A stretch of DNA of 40,737 bases, taken from contig SVQZ01000022.1 of assembly GCA_015065105.1 (NCBI GenBank), positions 1 through 40,737 of the forward strand. Reading direction: 5' to 3'. The notes under the pieces are model-generated. The model had not been told where the DNA came from. It worked only from the letters and a program-made list of their open reading frames with translations, and ran no database searches. How positions within the stretch are numbered: position 1 is the stretch's first letter; each line of letters starts with the position of its first letter. Below are positions 23,583 through 31,472 of this stretch, piece by piece. The DNA comes from Oscillospiraceae bacterium (GTDB lineage Bacteria; Bacillota; Clostridia; Oscillospirales; CAG-272). The position numbers and the translations under genes are program-made.

Positions 23583-25370
23583 ATGAAAAGATTTATCTCT
23601 CTCGCACTTTGTCTCATTCTCTGTCTCTCATTAGTATGTGTATTCACAGGATGCGGCGGCAAGAAGAAGTCGGGCGAAGGCTCAATGGCAGTTGAAGTTA
23701 AGAAGACTCTTGACGAAGCAAAGAAGGCGGTTGAGGACAAGGGATGCACTCCCGTTGTTGTAACCGTTTACGAAAAGGATTTTAAGGACGGCTCTGTTCT
23801 TTCTATCGGTAAGTTCCTTGACGGCGCGAAGAAGGGTGACTACGTTACTATCTGCGTGAACGACCTTTCCATCAAGGATACCGTTGAAGCAATGCCCGTT
23901 GCTCCCAGAATCCTTCCCAAGAAGAGCTTCGAGGATAAGATCCTTGCAAATGCAGGCTCAAACGAAGCAAAGCTCAAGGTTAACTACACCTTGGCAGGCG
24001 AATTCTACGTTCTCGACCCCGGTGCATCCGATAAGGATATCGAGGGCATCGCAGAGGCTATCACCGGCACAGGCTACAAGGCATCCGATATGCTCAGCGA
24101 CTATATCGCAGCAGGTGTTGTTCCCACCGCTACCGAGGCTATGAAGGCTGACGTTATCACAGCTGATAACGCAACCTTGACAGAGGTTGACGGCGCTTAC
24201 GTTGTAAGCAACTATACCGGTACCGCAAGAAATATCGTTGTTCCCGCTGAAATCGATTCCAAGCCCGTTAAGACTGTAGGCGCAGGCCTCACCCTTAACC
24301 CTATCACCGCTCTTACCGTTGAGGACGGTATAACCGAGATCGAAAGCGGTGCTGTTGCAAAGGCTTACGGCCTTATGGACGTTGATATTCCCGATTCCGT
24401 GATCGAGATCGGCAAGAACGCATTCATCAACCTTCTCTTCACAGAGGCTGACGGCGACTACACAATGTTCGCTGACAAGATCGCTCTCGCATATAACGGC
24501 AGCGATACAGATATTACCATCCCCGAAAACGTTAAGTATCTCGCTCCCGAGATCTTTAAGGATAAGAAGGCTCTTACATCGGTTAAGTTCAGCGAAGGTC
24601 TTATCTCCATCGGTGCTTCCGCATTCAGCGGCTGTGAGGCTCTCGCAAACGTAACCTTCCCCGAAAGCCTTAAATATATCGGCGACAGCGCATTCTATCA
24701 GGCAAGAGCATTTACAGAGATCAAGCTCTCCAAGAACGTAGTTGAGATCGGTGCTGACGCTTTCCATGACTGCAGTAACGTTTCTAATCTTGTTCTTAAT
24801 GACGGTCTTAAGAAGATCGGTAATAAGGCATTCGTTTACTGCTTGTATTCAGAGCAGAAGGAGCTTAACGCAACCCTTACCATTCCCGCATCCGTTGAAT
24901 ATCTCGGAAACGAAGCATTCATGAACGCAAACATCGTTGACGTTAAGGGCGGCGAAGGCCTCACCTTCGTTGGTTACCGTCCCTTCGAGGAGACCGACTG
25001 GTTCATCAACTTTGCATCCGACGAAGAATTCGGTATCTTCAACGGCTTCCTTCTCAAGTACAACGTTCCCGATGAATTCGAAGGTACAGTTGTTCTTCCC
25101 GACGGCGTAAAGGGTATCAGCGGTGCATTCAAGGATCTCGCAAAGGTTAAGGCAGTTAAGATCAATAACGGATGCGTTTCCATCTCTGACAACGAATTCC
25201 TTACCAACTCCGCTCTTACAGAGATTACCATCCCCGCATCCGTAACCTTCATCGGCGAAAGCGCACTTGATATCGCAAAGGCTTCGTCTATCACCGTTCA
25301 TTGCGAAGCAGGCTCTGTTGCAGAAACATATGCAAAGGAAAAGCTCTTTAAGACAGACAACAATATCTAA
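23583..25370 (+). CDS. BspA-type leucine-rich repeat lipoprotein
   Basis: A 595-aa probable lipoprotein. The signal peptide ends in the lipobox VFTGC (Cys23 by position of 'FTGCGGKKKSGEG'). A lysine-rich linker and a ~150-aa N-terminal domain lead into many BspA/LRR_5 repeats (IPDSVIEIGKNAFINLLF, FSEGLISIGASAFSGCEALANVTFPE-type units, IPASVEYLGNEAFMNANI), the last near IPASVTFIGESALDIAK. Such proteins bind ligands or other cells at the surface. Codon use is extreme, with nearly all Lys as AAG and Val as GTT, which points to high expression. AAAAAGGAG lies upstream of the ATG, and a strong terminator follows. Confidence 0.88.
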   Translation: MKRFISLALCLILCLSLVCVFTGCGGKKKSGEGSMAVEVKKTLDEAKKAVEDKGCTPVVVTVYEKDFKDGSVLSIGKFLDGAKKGDYVTICVNDLSIKDTVEAMPVAPRILPKKSFEDKILANAGSNEAKLKVNYTLAGEFYVLDPGASDKDIEGIAEAITGTGYKASDMLSDYIAAGVVPTATEAMKADVITADNATLTEVDGAYVVSNYTGTARNIVVPAEIDSKPVKTVGAGLTLNPITALTVEDGITEIESGAVAKAYGLMDVDIPDSVIEIGKNAFINLLFTEADGDYTMFADKIALAYNGSDTDITIPENVKYLAPEIFKDKKALTSVKFSEGLISIGASAFSGCEALANVTFPESLKYIGDSAFYQARAFTEIKLSKNVVEIGADAFHDCSNVSNLVLNDGLKKIGNKAFVYCLYSEQKELNATLTIPASVEYLGNEAFMNANIVDVKGGEGLTFVGYRPFEETDWFINFASDEEFGIFNGFLLKYNVPDEFEGTVVLPDGVKGISGAFKDLAKVKAVKINNGCVSISDNEFLTNSALTEITIPASVTFIGESALDIAKASSITVHCEAGSVAETYAKEKLFKTDNNI

Positions 25371-25379
25371 ATAATTTTT

Positions 25380-25411
25380 AAAGGCGGTCATTACGGCCGC
25401 CTTTATTTTTT
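25380..25411 (+). terminator. Terminator of the LRR lipoprotein gene
   Basis: AAAGGCGGTC (25380-25389) pairs with GGCCGCCTTT (25395-25404; one G-U pair) around ATTAC, followed by ATTTTTTT. Confidence 0.9.
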
Positions 25412-25472
25412 TAATTTATCGGAAATTGCCGTGCCTCGTGAGATCAAAGAATCGGTTAATCACTAATTGTTG

Positions 25473-25670
25473 GGGCGGGATTCGGTGCGCCCGGTGGCAG
25501 AAAACTTTAGGCTTTAGCTTATCTCTCATTTCGTGTGAATTGTTTGCACCGAAGAATCGGGCGGGATTCGGTGCGCCCGGCGGCAGAAAATTTTAGGCTT
25601 TAGCTTATCTCTCATTTCGTGTGAATTGTTTGCACCGAAGAATCGGGCGGGATTCGGTGCGCCCGGTGGC
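25473..25670. repeat. 86-bp tandem repeat, 2.3 units
   Basis: The unit begins GGGCGGGATTCGGTGCGCCC and recurs with exact 86-bp spacing at 25473, 25559 and 25645; the third copy stops after ~26 bp. Each full unit carries an internal inverted repeat (GATTCGGTGC near its start, GCACCGAAGAATC near its end), so it can fold as a long stem. The units differ at only a few positions. No protein is supported; a frame on the minus strand here only translates the repeat. It lies between the LRR gene terminator and the tRNA-Gln promoter. The 25412-25472 interval shows nothing else. Confidence 0.85.
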
Positions 25671-25699
25671 GCTTTATTATGAAAATGACAAAATAAAAC

Positions 25700-25728
25700 T
25701 TGACACAGCGTTTTCTGTATGATATAAT
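25700..25728 (+). promoter_or_regulatory. tRNA-Gln promoter
   Basis: Perfect TTGACA (25700-25705), 17-nt spacer and perfect TATAAT (25723-25728), 19 bp before the tRNA. Confidence 0.88.
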
Positions 25729-25747
25729 CTAACGTAGCCAATTATAT

Positions 25748-25821
25748 TGGGATATGGTGTAACGGCAACACACAAGACTTTGACTCTTGCTTTGTAGGTT
25801 CGAGTCCTGCTATCCCAGCCA
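25748..25821 (+). tRNA. tRNA-Gln (anticodon UUG)
   Basis: The acceptor arms TGGGATA (25748-25754) and TATCCCA (25811-25817) pair over 7 bp. The anticodon stem CAAGA/TCTTG encloses CTTTGAC, giving anticodon TTG. The T-loop GTTCGAGTC is canonical. The discriminator is G and the CCA end is encoded (25819-25821). It has its own promoter and terminator, so it is a single-tRNA transcription unit. Confidence 0.95.
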
Positions 25822-25824
25822 TAC

Positions 25825-25862
25825 AAAAGAGTCTTTTGTCTAAAAACAAAAGACTCTTTTTA
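25825..25862 (+). terminator. Terminator of tRNA-Gln
   Basis: A 15-bp perfect stem: AAAAGAGTCTTTTGT (25825-25839) with ACAAAAGACTCTTTT (25846-25860), loop of 6 nt, T-run at the end. Confidence 0.92.
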
Positions 25863-25877
25863 TGTTATCGAAAAAAG

Positions 25878-25913
25878 AAAACTGTTACGGCTCATTTGAG
25901 CTGTAACAGTTTT
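25878..25913 (-). terminator. Terminator of the SLH-GH18 gene, possibly bidirectional
   Basis: AAAACTGTTACGGCTC (25878-25893) pairs with GAGCTGTAACAGTTTT (25898-25913) with one G-U/A-C position and an ATTT loop. T-runs exist on both sides. It separates the plus-strand tRNA unit from the convergent minus-strand gene. Confidence 0.82.
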
Positions 25914-25924
25914 TTGATTATTGA

Positions 25925-27673
25925 TTATTTACCAAGCCAATTTGCGGTCTTTTCAAAGATCCAAACACGCTGCGGCTCTTCACCGGGATCTGCATAATCA
26001 TATGCGCCTGCGGCCTGAGTATAGTCAAAGAACATAATACCGCCGAGATTAAAGTCGGTAATGATACCGCACTTCTTTTCGATAGAACGGTCATCGTCGC
26101 CGCTGAAGAACTCCTTGGTAGAGGGGTTATAGAAGCTGAGAGAACCGGAGGTCTCATCATAGTGAGGATAGTAACCGCCGACACTGTATTCAATGCCTGC
26201 ATCGATCTTCTCATAATCGATCCATGCTCTGTAGGAATTATAGTAGATAGGCTTTTCGTCATTGTGCACGCCGTAGCAATGTAAACCAACCTTACTGCCG
26301 GCAGCCGCCTGAACATCGTGCCAATTCTGTGAATAAACACCTGCACCGAGGATTATCTTTTCACGCTGCATACCTGCGTTGATGGACATTATTGCATCAG
26401 CATAGGTAGAGCCGTTAGGATAGATAGAATCGAAAACGGCTGCGTGATCGTAGGTGATGTCCTTCTCGGAATGGAGGTCATAATCCATGTAGTTGAGATA
26501 GTCAACGTAATGCTGGAGCTCACCGAGATCCTGGAAGAGAGAGCCCGACCATGTACCGCCTGCAATAGCCATACTTACGATATAATCCTTGCCTGTTTCG
26601 AGAGCATTAAGCTTATTTCTTACGCTTGTAAGGAAATAATGGAGGTTCTTCTGGGGAACTGCACCCGAGGGGAACTCATAGTCAAAATCGAAGCCGTCAA
26701 GGTCATAGTCCCTGATAATAGAAACTACCTCACTTGCAAAGTCATCACAGTCGGCATAAGAATCCATCCATTTTTCAACGTCGGGACCGCTGTTTACCGG
26801 AACTGTAAGAACGTATTTAAGATCGGGATTAATGTTTTCTATTTCAACAGCTCTGCGGATAGCAGTAATTCTGTTAAGGGACTGCTTGTTGATCTCCTTG
26901 TGTTCACCGTCTGCCTTGAAGGGCTGGAGGTTAACAACGTCAACATCCTTTAATTCATCGAAGGTGGTTCCGTTAGAAACCTCAAAATATGCAACCACAA
27001 GGGGTTCACGCTCAGCGGAGAGTCTTTCGATGGAAGCATTGAGCGCATATAATGCGATAGCCGCATCAGCTCTTGTGATCTGTGTTTTGGGATTGAAGCA
27101 GTCGTTTTCGTCCAAGGGGAGGATGTTGGTCTTGTATGCATTGATAACAGCATCCTTTGCCCAATCTGCACATCTCTTGGAGCCTCTGTCCATGATACGT
27201 GTTTCGGGTACTACCTTTTCGAGTACGATGCCCTTGCTGTTGATATAGTTATTGAAAAGAACGGCGATCTCCTGACGGGTTATGACCTTGGTAGGAGAGA
27301 ACTTATTATTACCTGTGCCGTTCATAACACCTGTTTCATAAGCCCATGCTACCTCTGCGCCGTACCAGGAATCAGCTTTTACGTCGGTAAATACGTTCTT
27401 ACCCTTATACTGGCTGAGGTCAGCACCGGAAAATCTTGCCATAAATGTAGCAAACTGTGCTCTTGTGAGAGTTTGGTCGGGAGCGAAGGTAGTAGAAGAA
27501 GTACCCTGCATATATCCCTTTGAAAATACCCATTCAACCGCATCGTAATAATCGGCATTCTTATCGATATCCTTGAGATCGTTAAAGGATGCCGCGCTTG
27601 TTCCGAGAACCAAACAAGACATAACGGTTGTAAGGGCAAGAATGAGAGAAATGAGCTTTACAATTCTTTTCAT
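25925..27673 (-). CDS. SLH-anchored GH18 family glycoside hydrolase, paralogue A
   Basis: A 582-aa secreted protein. A signal peptide ends near GTSAAS (~27), then come three SLH domains (~30-215: LTRAQFATFMARF, ITRQEIAVLFNNYI, ITRADAAIALYAL). A ~360-aa GH18 TIM barrel follows, with the full catalytic motif DLDGFDFDYEF (DxxDxDxE, Glu as proton donor) and the downstream YLNYMDYDLH segment. GH18 enzymes cut beta-1,4-GlcNAc links in chitin, N-glycans or peptidoglycan; the substrate here is unknown. AAGGAG precedes the ATG. A tandem paralogue lies immediately upstream (27766-29499), but this copy has its own extended -10 promoter. Confidence 0.88.
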   Translation of the reverse strand: MKRIVKLISLILALTTVMSCLVLGTSAASFNDLKDIDKNADYYDAVEWVFSKGYMQGTSSTTFAPDQTLTRAQFATFMARFSGADLSQYKGKNVFTDVKADSWYGAEVAWAYETGVMNGTGNNKFSPTKVITRQEIAVLFNNYINSKGIVLEKVVPETRIMDRGSKRCADWAKDAVINAYKTNILPLDENDCFNPKTQITRADAAIALYALNASIERLSAEREPLVVAYFEVSNGTTFDELKDVDVVNLQPFKADGEHKEINKQSLNRITAIRRAVEIENINPDLKYVLTVPVNSGPDVEKWMDSYADCDDFASEVVSIIRDYDLDGFDFDYEFPSGAVPQKNLHYFLTSVRNKLNALETGKDYIVSMAIAGGTWSGSLFQDLGELQHYVDYLNYMDYDLHSEKDITYDHAAVFDSIYPNGSTYADAIMSINAGMQREKIILGAGVYSQNWHDVQAAAGSKVGLHCYGVHNDEKPIYYNSYRAWIDYEKIDAGIEYSVGGYYPHYDETSGSLSFYNPSTKEFFSGDDDRSIEKKCGIITDFNLGGIMFFDYTQAAGAYDYADPGEEPQRVWIFEKTANWLGK

Positions 27674-27708
27674 TTTGATTTCTCCTTACGGTATTGATAG
27701 ATAATTGT

Positions 27709-27717
27709 ATTATAACA
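27709..27717 (-). promoter_or_regulatory. Extended -10 promoter of SLH-GH18 paralogue A
   Basis: On the minus strand, TGTTATAAT (27709-27717) lies about 36 bp before the ATG, in a very AT-rich interval without a good -35. Confidence 0.55.
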
Positions 27718-27765
27718 GAAATTTATTAATAATAGAATAATATTTTGTTAGTAATCATTAAAATA

Positions 27766-29499
27766 TCATTCATTTTTATCCGGATTCATCCAGCCCTTGA
27801 CCTTTTCAAAAAGCCTTATTTCGGTACCTATCCAATCTCTTGCGCCCGCTGTGAAGGTATAATCAAAGAACATCAGTCCTCCGAGATTATCCTTTACTGC
27901 CATTTTGCATTTTTCTTCCACCGAACGGTCTTCGTCACCGCTCATAAACCTTCTCGTATGGGGATTGTAGAAGCTCAGCGCCTTTGCGGTATCGTCCCAA
28001 TAGGGGTAATAGCCTCCGTTGGAGGGGAACGCAGTACCCTTGTCAAGCATTTCGTAATTTATCCAGGAGCGGTAAACGTTATAGTAGGTAGGAGCGGCAT
28101 TATTGGGTGTAGCGGCACAGTAGAGTCCTACCGTATCCGTACTGTGTACGTCCTGCCAATCCTGTGAATACATCCCGCATCCCAGAATTATCTTTTCCCT
28201 TTGTACTCCCGCCTCAAGAGAGAGGAGCACGTCGGCATAGGTGCTTGCATTCTCGTAAATACTGTCATAAGGGGCGCAATGGTTATATGTGGTGGGCCAG
28301 GGTGCTTCGCTTCGAAGATCGTAATCCATGTAGTTGAGATAGTCAACGTAATGCTGAAGCTCACCGAGATCCTGAAAAAGCGAGAAGGACCATGCTCCGC
28401 CCGCTATGGCCATGCTTACGATATAATCCTTCCCCGTACCAAGGGCCTCAAGCTTTCTGCGTATGCTGCCGAGAAGATAATGAAGATTCTTCTGGGGTAC
28501 GCTTCCTGTGGGAAATTCATAGTCGAAATCCACTCCGTCAAGGTCATATCTTGCTACAATATCAACTATATTATCGGCAAAATCGTCACAGTCGGCATAA
28601 GAATCCATCCACTTTTCTATATCCGCTCCGCTGTTTACCGGAATACATACACAATATTTAAGGTCGGGATTATATTTTTCACCCGATTCCTTTATAAAAG
28701 CCGCGTTACTCAGTCCGTCCTCATCGATATAGCCGTCACCGTGAGCCTTTACGGGGTGAAGATTAAGCACGTCAACGTCCTTGAGCTCTGCGTGATTTGC
28801 ATACCTGCCCAAGAGATAATAAGCTATGACCTTCTTTTCTCTCGGCTCGTTTATCGAGTCGAAGGCGCTTTGCAAAGAAAATAGAAGGCTTGCCGCCTCT
28901 GCTCTTGTCACCTTTTCGACAGGATAAAAGCAGTTGTTTTCGTCAAGAGGCATTATCCCTGTCTTATGCATAAGCTCTACCGCATCCTTTGCCCACGGTG
29001 CAGCCCTTTTCGAGCCTCTGTCCATCATTCTTGTATCGGGGATCTTCTTTTCAACCTTTATACCGGTAAAACCGATGTAGTTGTTGAAAAGAACGGCGAT
29101 TTCCTGACGGGTTATGACCTTATCGGGGGTAAATCTGCCGTTCCCCGTTCCCTTCATTATACCGTTTTCAAATGCCCATACCGAGGCCTCGGCATACCAC
29201 GAATTCGCAGGCACGTCATCAAATGCCCTTTTACCTTCGTATAAAGTAAGATCTGTACCTGCAAATCTTGCCATAAGAACAGCAAACTGCGCGCGCGTGA
29301 GGGTAAGGGCGGGAGAAAACTCACTTTCCGAGGTACCCTGCATATAGCCTTTTTCAACAGCCCATTTTATTGCCCCGTAGCATTCAAGACCGCTTGAAAT
29401 ATCGCAGAAGTCCTCAACGCTTACCGCTCCAGAGGGAAAGATAAGTGAAGACATGAACATTAAAACACAAAGCGAAAAAGAAATAATCCTGTTTTTCAT
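27766..29499 (-). CDS. SLH-anchored GH18 family glycoside hydrolase, paralogue B
   Basis: A 577-aa secreted protein with the same plan as its neighbour: signal peptide (MKNRIISFSLCVLMFMSSLI), three SLH domains (LTRAQFAVLMARFAG, ITRQEIAVLFNNYIG, VTRAEAASLLFSL) and a GH18 barrel with intact DLDGVDFDYEF. Long blocks such as DLGELQHYVDYLNYMDYDL are identical in the two proteins, while the signal peptide, linker and C-terminal tail differ, so this is an older tandem duplication. ATG 29499 is chosen because GAGG lies 6 nt upstream and a signal peptide starts here; a longer frame from 29571 overlaps the ABC exporter. It follows the exporter stop by 7 bp, so it is cotranscribed with it. Confidence 0.88.
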   Translation of the reverse strand: MKNRIISFSLCVLMFMSSLIFPSGAVSVEDFCDISSGLECYGAIKWAVEKGYMQGTSESEFSPALTLTRAQFAVLMARFAGTDLTLYEGKRAFDDVPANSWYAEASVWAFENGIMKGTGNGRFTPDKVITRQEIAVLFNNYIGFTGIKVEKKIPDTRMMDRGSKRAAPWAKDAVELMHKTGIMPLDENNCFYPVEKVTRAEAASLLFSLQSAFDSINEPREKKVIAYYLLGRYANHAELKDVDVLNLHPVKAHGDGYIDEDGLSNAAFIKESGEKYNPDLKYCVCIPVNSGADIEKWMDSYADCDDFADNIVDIVARYDLDGVDFDYEFPTGSVPQKNLHYLLGSIRRKLEALGTGKDYIVSMAIAGGAWSFSLFQDLGELQHYVDYLNYMDYDLRSEAPWPTTYNHCAPYDSIYENASTYADVLLSLEAGVQREKIILGCGMYSQDWQDVHSTDTVGLYCAATPNNAAPTYYNVYRSWINYEMLDKGTAFPSNGGYYPYWDDTAKALSFYNPHTRRFMSGDEDRSVEEKCKMAVKDNLGGLMFFDYTFTAGARDWIGTEIRLFEKVKGWMNPDKNE

Positions 29500-29506
29500 A
29501 CTAACC

Positions 29507-31240
29507 TCATTCTCTGAACTGATATTTATAAAGCTTTGCATAGATGCCGCCGCTTTCAAGAAGCTCCTCATGGCTTCCCTTCTCCGAGATACCGTCCTTT
29601 GTCAAGACTATGATCTCATCGGCGTTCTTAATGGTGGAAAGACGGTGGGCAACTATTATAGCCGTTCTGCCCACCAAAAGCTCGTCCAGACTTGCCTGAA
29701 TAAGCATTTCGGTCTCATTGTCAAGGGCGCTCGTCGCCTCGTCAAGTATAAGTATTGAAGGATTTTTAAGAAAGACTCTTGCAATAGATATTCTCTGCTT
29801 CTGTCCGCCCGAAAGCTTTACACCGCGCTCACCGACCTCGGTATCATACCCCTTTTCAAGGGTCATGATATAATCATGTATATTAGCTTTCTTTGCCGCC
29901 TCGATTATCTCTTCGTCCGAAGCACCGAGCCGTCCGTATTCAATATTATCACGGATGGTACCGCCGAAAAGGAACACATCCTGTGCTACCATACCGATAT
30001 TTTCGCGAAGGGAACGGCGGGTAAGAGACGTAATATCCTTACCGTCTATAGATATCTTTCCCTCGTCCAATTCATAAAAACGGGGAATAAGGTGGCAGAG
30101 GGTAGTCTTACCGCCTCCGCTGGGACCTACGAGAGCAACCTTGGTTCCTTTTTTGATATCAAATGAAAGCTCCTTTATTACGAGAGCATTCTCTTCTCTG
30201 TCCTCGTTATGGTACGAAAAGCTAACGTTATCAAAGGATATATCTCCTTTTGCACTGCAAAGCTCCACGGCATCGGGAGCGTCCTTTTCCTCATCCACAG
30301 CCATGACCTCGGCAAATCTCTCGATTCCCGTAAGACCCTCCTGAAGCTGTTCGAAAAACTGAACAAGCTTATTTATAGGCTTTAAAAACATCGTAACGTA
30401 GAGCAAAAATGCAACGAATTCACCTGTATCTATCCAGCCTTTAACAAAGAAGAATCCGCCGAAGAAAAGTACAACAAGGTAAAGAAAGTCGGTGAGAAAT
30501 CCCATACCCGAAAAGAACTGACCCATGTATCGATAGCTCTTTCTTCTCGCCTCGCGGAAAAGTGAGTTTGATTCTTCAAACCTTTCACCCTCGTGCTCTT
30601 CTCCGGTATAGGATTTTGAAATTCTGATACCCGTTAAGGAAAGCTCAACGTTCGCATTGATCTCAGCCATCGTTTCCTTTGATTCCTTGAAGGCGTTCTT
30701 CATTCTTTTTCTCATAAGAACGGCAAATACAACTATAACGGGAATAACCGAAAACAGGATCAAGGTGAGCCATATATCGATAAGAGCAAGCATAACAAAG
30801 GAGCCTATGAGCATTATCGTCGAAATAAAGATATCCTCGGGACAATGATGCGCCAGCTCCGCAATACTGAAAAGGTCGTTTGTTATTCTTGACATAATGC
30901 TTCCCGTTTTGTTTTCGTCAAAATAGGAGAAGGGCAGCTTTTGCAAATGAGTGAACATATCTCTTCGCATATCGCTCTGAATACCGACACCCACCATATG
31001 CCCCCAATATTGGATTATATAATTAAGAAACATCTTTATAAGATATAACCCCAACACACCGCCGCACCATACAGCAATGCGCTCAATATCCTTATTTGGT
31101 ATATGAATGTTTACAATATCCTGAGTGATCCTCGGATAGACAAGATCGCAGAGGGCAACGATAAGAGCACATACCATATCCGCGATAAACAAGCCCTTAT
31201 AGGGTTTGTAGTAGTGTAATACTTTTTTTAATCTCTTCAT
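29507..31240 (-). CDS. ABC exporter, fused transmembrane and ATPase domains
   Basis: A 577-aa half-transporter of the MsbA/multidrug type that works as a homodimer or heterodimer. Six helices occupy about residues 15-310; the intracellular loops include LPFSYFDENKTGSIMSRITN. The ATPase domain (~335-577) has Walker A VGPSGGGKTT, Q-loop MVAQDVFLFGGTIRDNI, signature LSGGQKQR, Walker B ILILDEATSALD and switch His in VAHRLST, all canonical. The substrate is unknown. The gene is first in a two-gene unit with SLH-GH18 paralogue B, which could hint at a shared envelope role. Promoter at 31274-31302; GAGA-type weak Shine-Dalgarno. Confidence 0.92.
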   Translation of the reverse strand: MKRLKKVLHYYKPYKGLFIADMVCALIVALCDLVYPRITQDIVNIHIPNKDIERIAVWCGGVLGLYLIKMFLNYIIQYWGHMVGVGIQSDMRRDMFTHLQKLPFSYFDENKTGSIMSRITNDLFSIAELAHHCPEDIFISTIMLIGSFVMLALIDIWLTLILFSVIPVIVVFAVLMRKRMKNAFKESKETMAEINANVELSLTGIRISKSYTGEEHEGERFEESNSLFREARRKSYRYMGQFFSGMGFLTDFLYLVVLFFGGFFFVKGWIDTGEFVAFLLYVTMFLKPINKLVQFFEQLQEGLTGIERFAEVMAVDEEKDAPDAVELCSAKGDISFDNVSFSYHNEDREENALVIKELSFDIKKGTKVALVGPSGGGKTTLCHLIPRFYELDEGKISIDGKDITSLTRRSLRENIGMVAQDVFLFGGTIRDNIEYGRLGASDEEIIEAAKKANIHDYIMTLEKGYDTEVGERGVKLSGGQKQRISIARVFLKNPSILILDEATSALDNETEMLIQASLDELLVGRTAIIVAHRLSTIKNADEIIVLTKDGISEKGSHEELLESGGIYAKLYKYQFRE

Positions 31241-31273
31241 ATCTTTTCTCTCAGTTTATATTTTTATAGAATA

Positions 31274-31302
31274 ATTCTACAACATTTTTTCTGTAAGGTC
31301 AA
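31274..31302 (-). promoter_or_regulatory. Promoter of the ABC exporter unit
   Basis: On the minus strand: -35 TTGACC (31297-31302), 17-nt spacer, -10 TAGAAT (31274-31279), 33 bp before the ATG. Confidence 0.65.
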
Positions 31303-31325
31303 GTCCTTCTTTATTTTTCGGTTTA

Positions 31326-31354
31326 TTGACATCAAGCTTGTGATATGATATAAT
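31326..31354 (+). promoter_or_regulatory. Promoter of the LRR gene at 31473
   Basis: Perfect TTGACA (31326-31331), 17-nt spacer and perfect TATAAT (31349-31354). It predicts a leader of about 110 nt. It is divergent from the exporter promoter, whose -35 is only 24 bp away. Confidence 0.88.
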
Positions 31355-31363
31355 CGACCTAAG

Positions 31364-31423
31364 GGTAGGGTCAGCTGTATCCGCTTGCACAGGCTTAATT
31401 GAATAAGCCCGGCTGATTTTACC
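31364..31423 (+). ncRNA. Structured 5' leader, candidate cis-regulatory RNA
   Basis: The predicted transcript can fold into nested helices: GGTA (31364-31367) with TACC (31420-31423), GTCAGC (31370-31375) with GCTGAT (31412-31417), an internal GGCTTA (31392-31397) with TAAGCC (31404-31409) around ATTGAA, and a short TGT/ACA pair (31376-31378, 31389-31391). Together this gives a compact three-way-junction-like shape about 50 nt before the AGGAGG of the LRR gene. It matches no riboswitch class that I recognise, and the paralogous LRR gene at 34721-36139 lacks it. It could also be a simple mRNA-stability element. Confidence 0.4.
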
Positions 31424-31472
31424 GCTTTTAATAGATTATAACAATTGAAATATAAAAACACAGGAGGGCAAA

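Noticed and set aside
23958-24767. Long open frame (269 codons) antisense to the LRR lipoprotein gene
   Set aside because: It is the mirror of a strongly codon-biased gene; there is no family resemblance and no Shine-Dalgarno. The same applies to the frame at 24849-25391.
25473-25670. CRISPR array
   Set aside because: The repeats are 86 bp, contiguous and without unique spacers; no cas genes are present.
25526-25741. 71-codon minus-strand frame across the tandem repeat
   Set aside because: Translates the 86-bp repeat and the tRNA promoter; no coding signal.
26444-28884. Plus-strand frames of 169 and 227 codons over the two GH18 genes
   Set aside because: Their mutual similarity only reflects the duplicated genes on the other strand.
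31361-31425. Known riboswitch (c-di-GMP, SAM, TPP, fluoride and others) in the LRR gene A leader
   Set aside because: The CACAGGC string recalls c-di-GMP-I, but the GNRA tetraloop and GGACGCAAAGCC segments are missing. No other class consensus fits.
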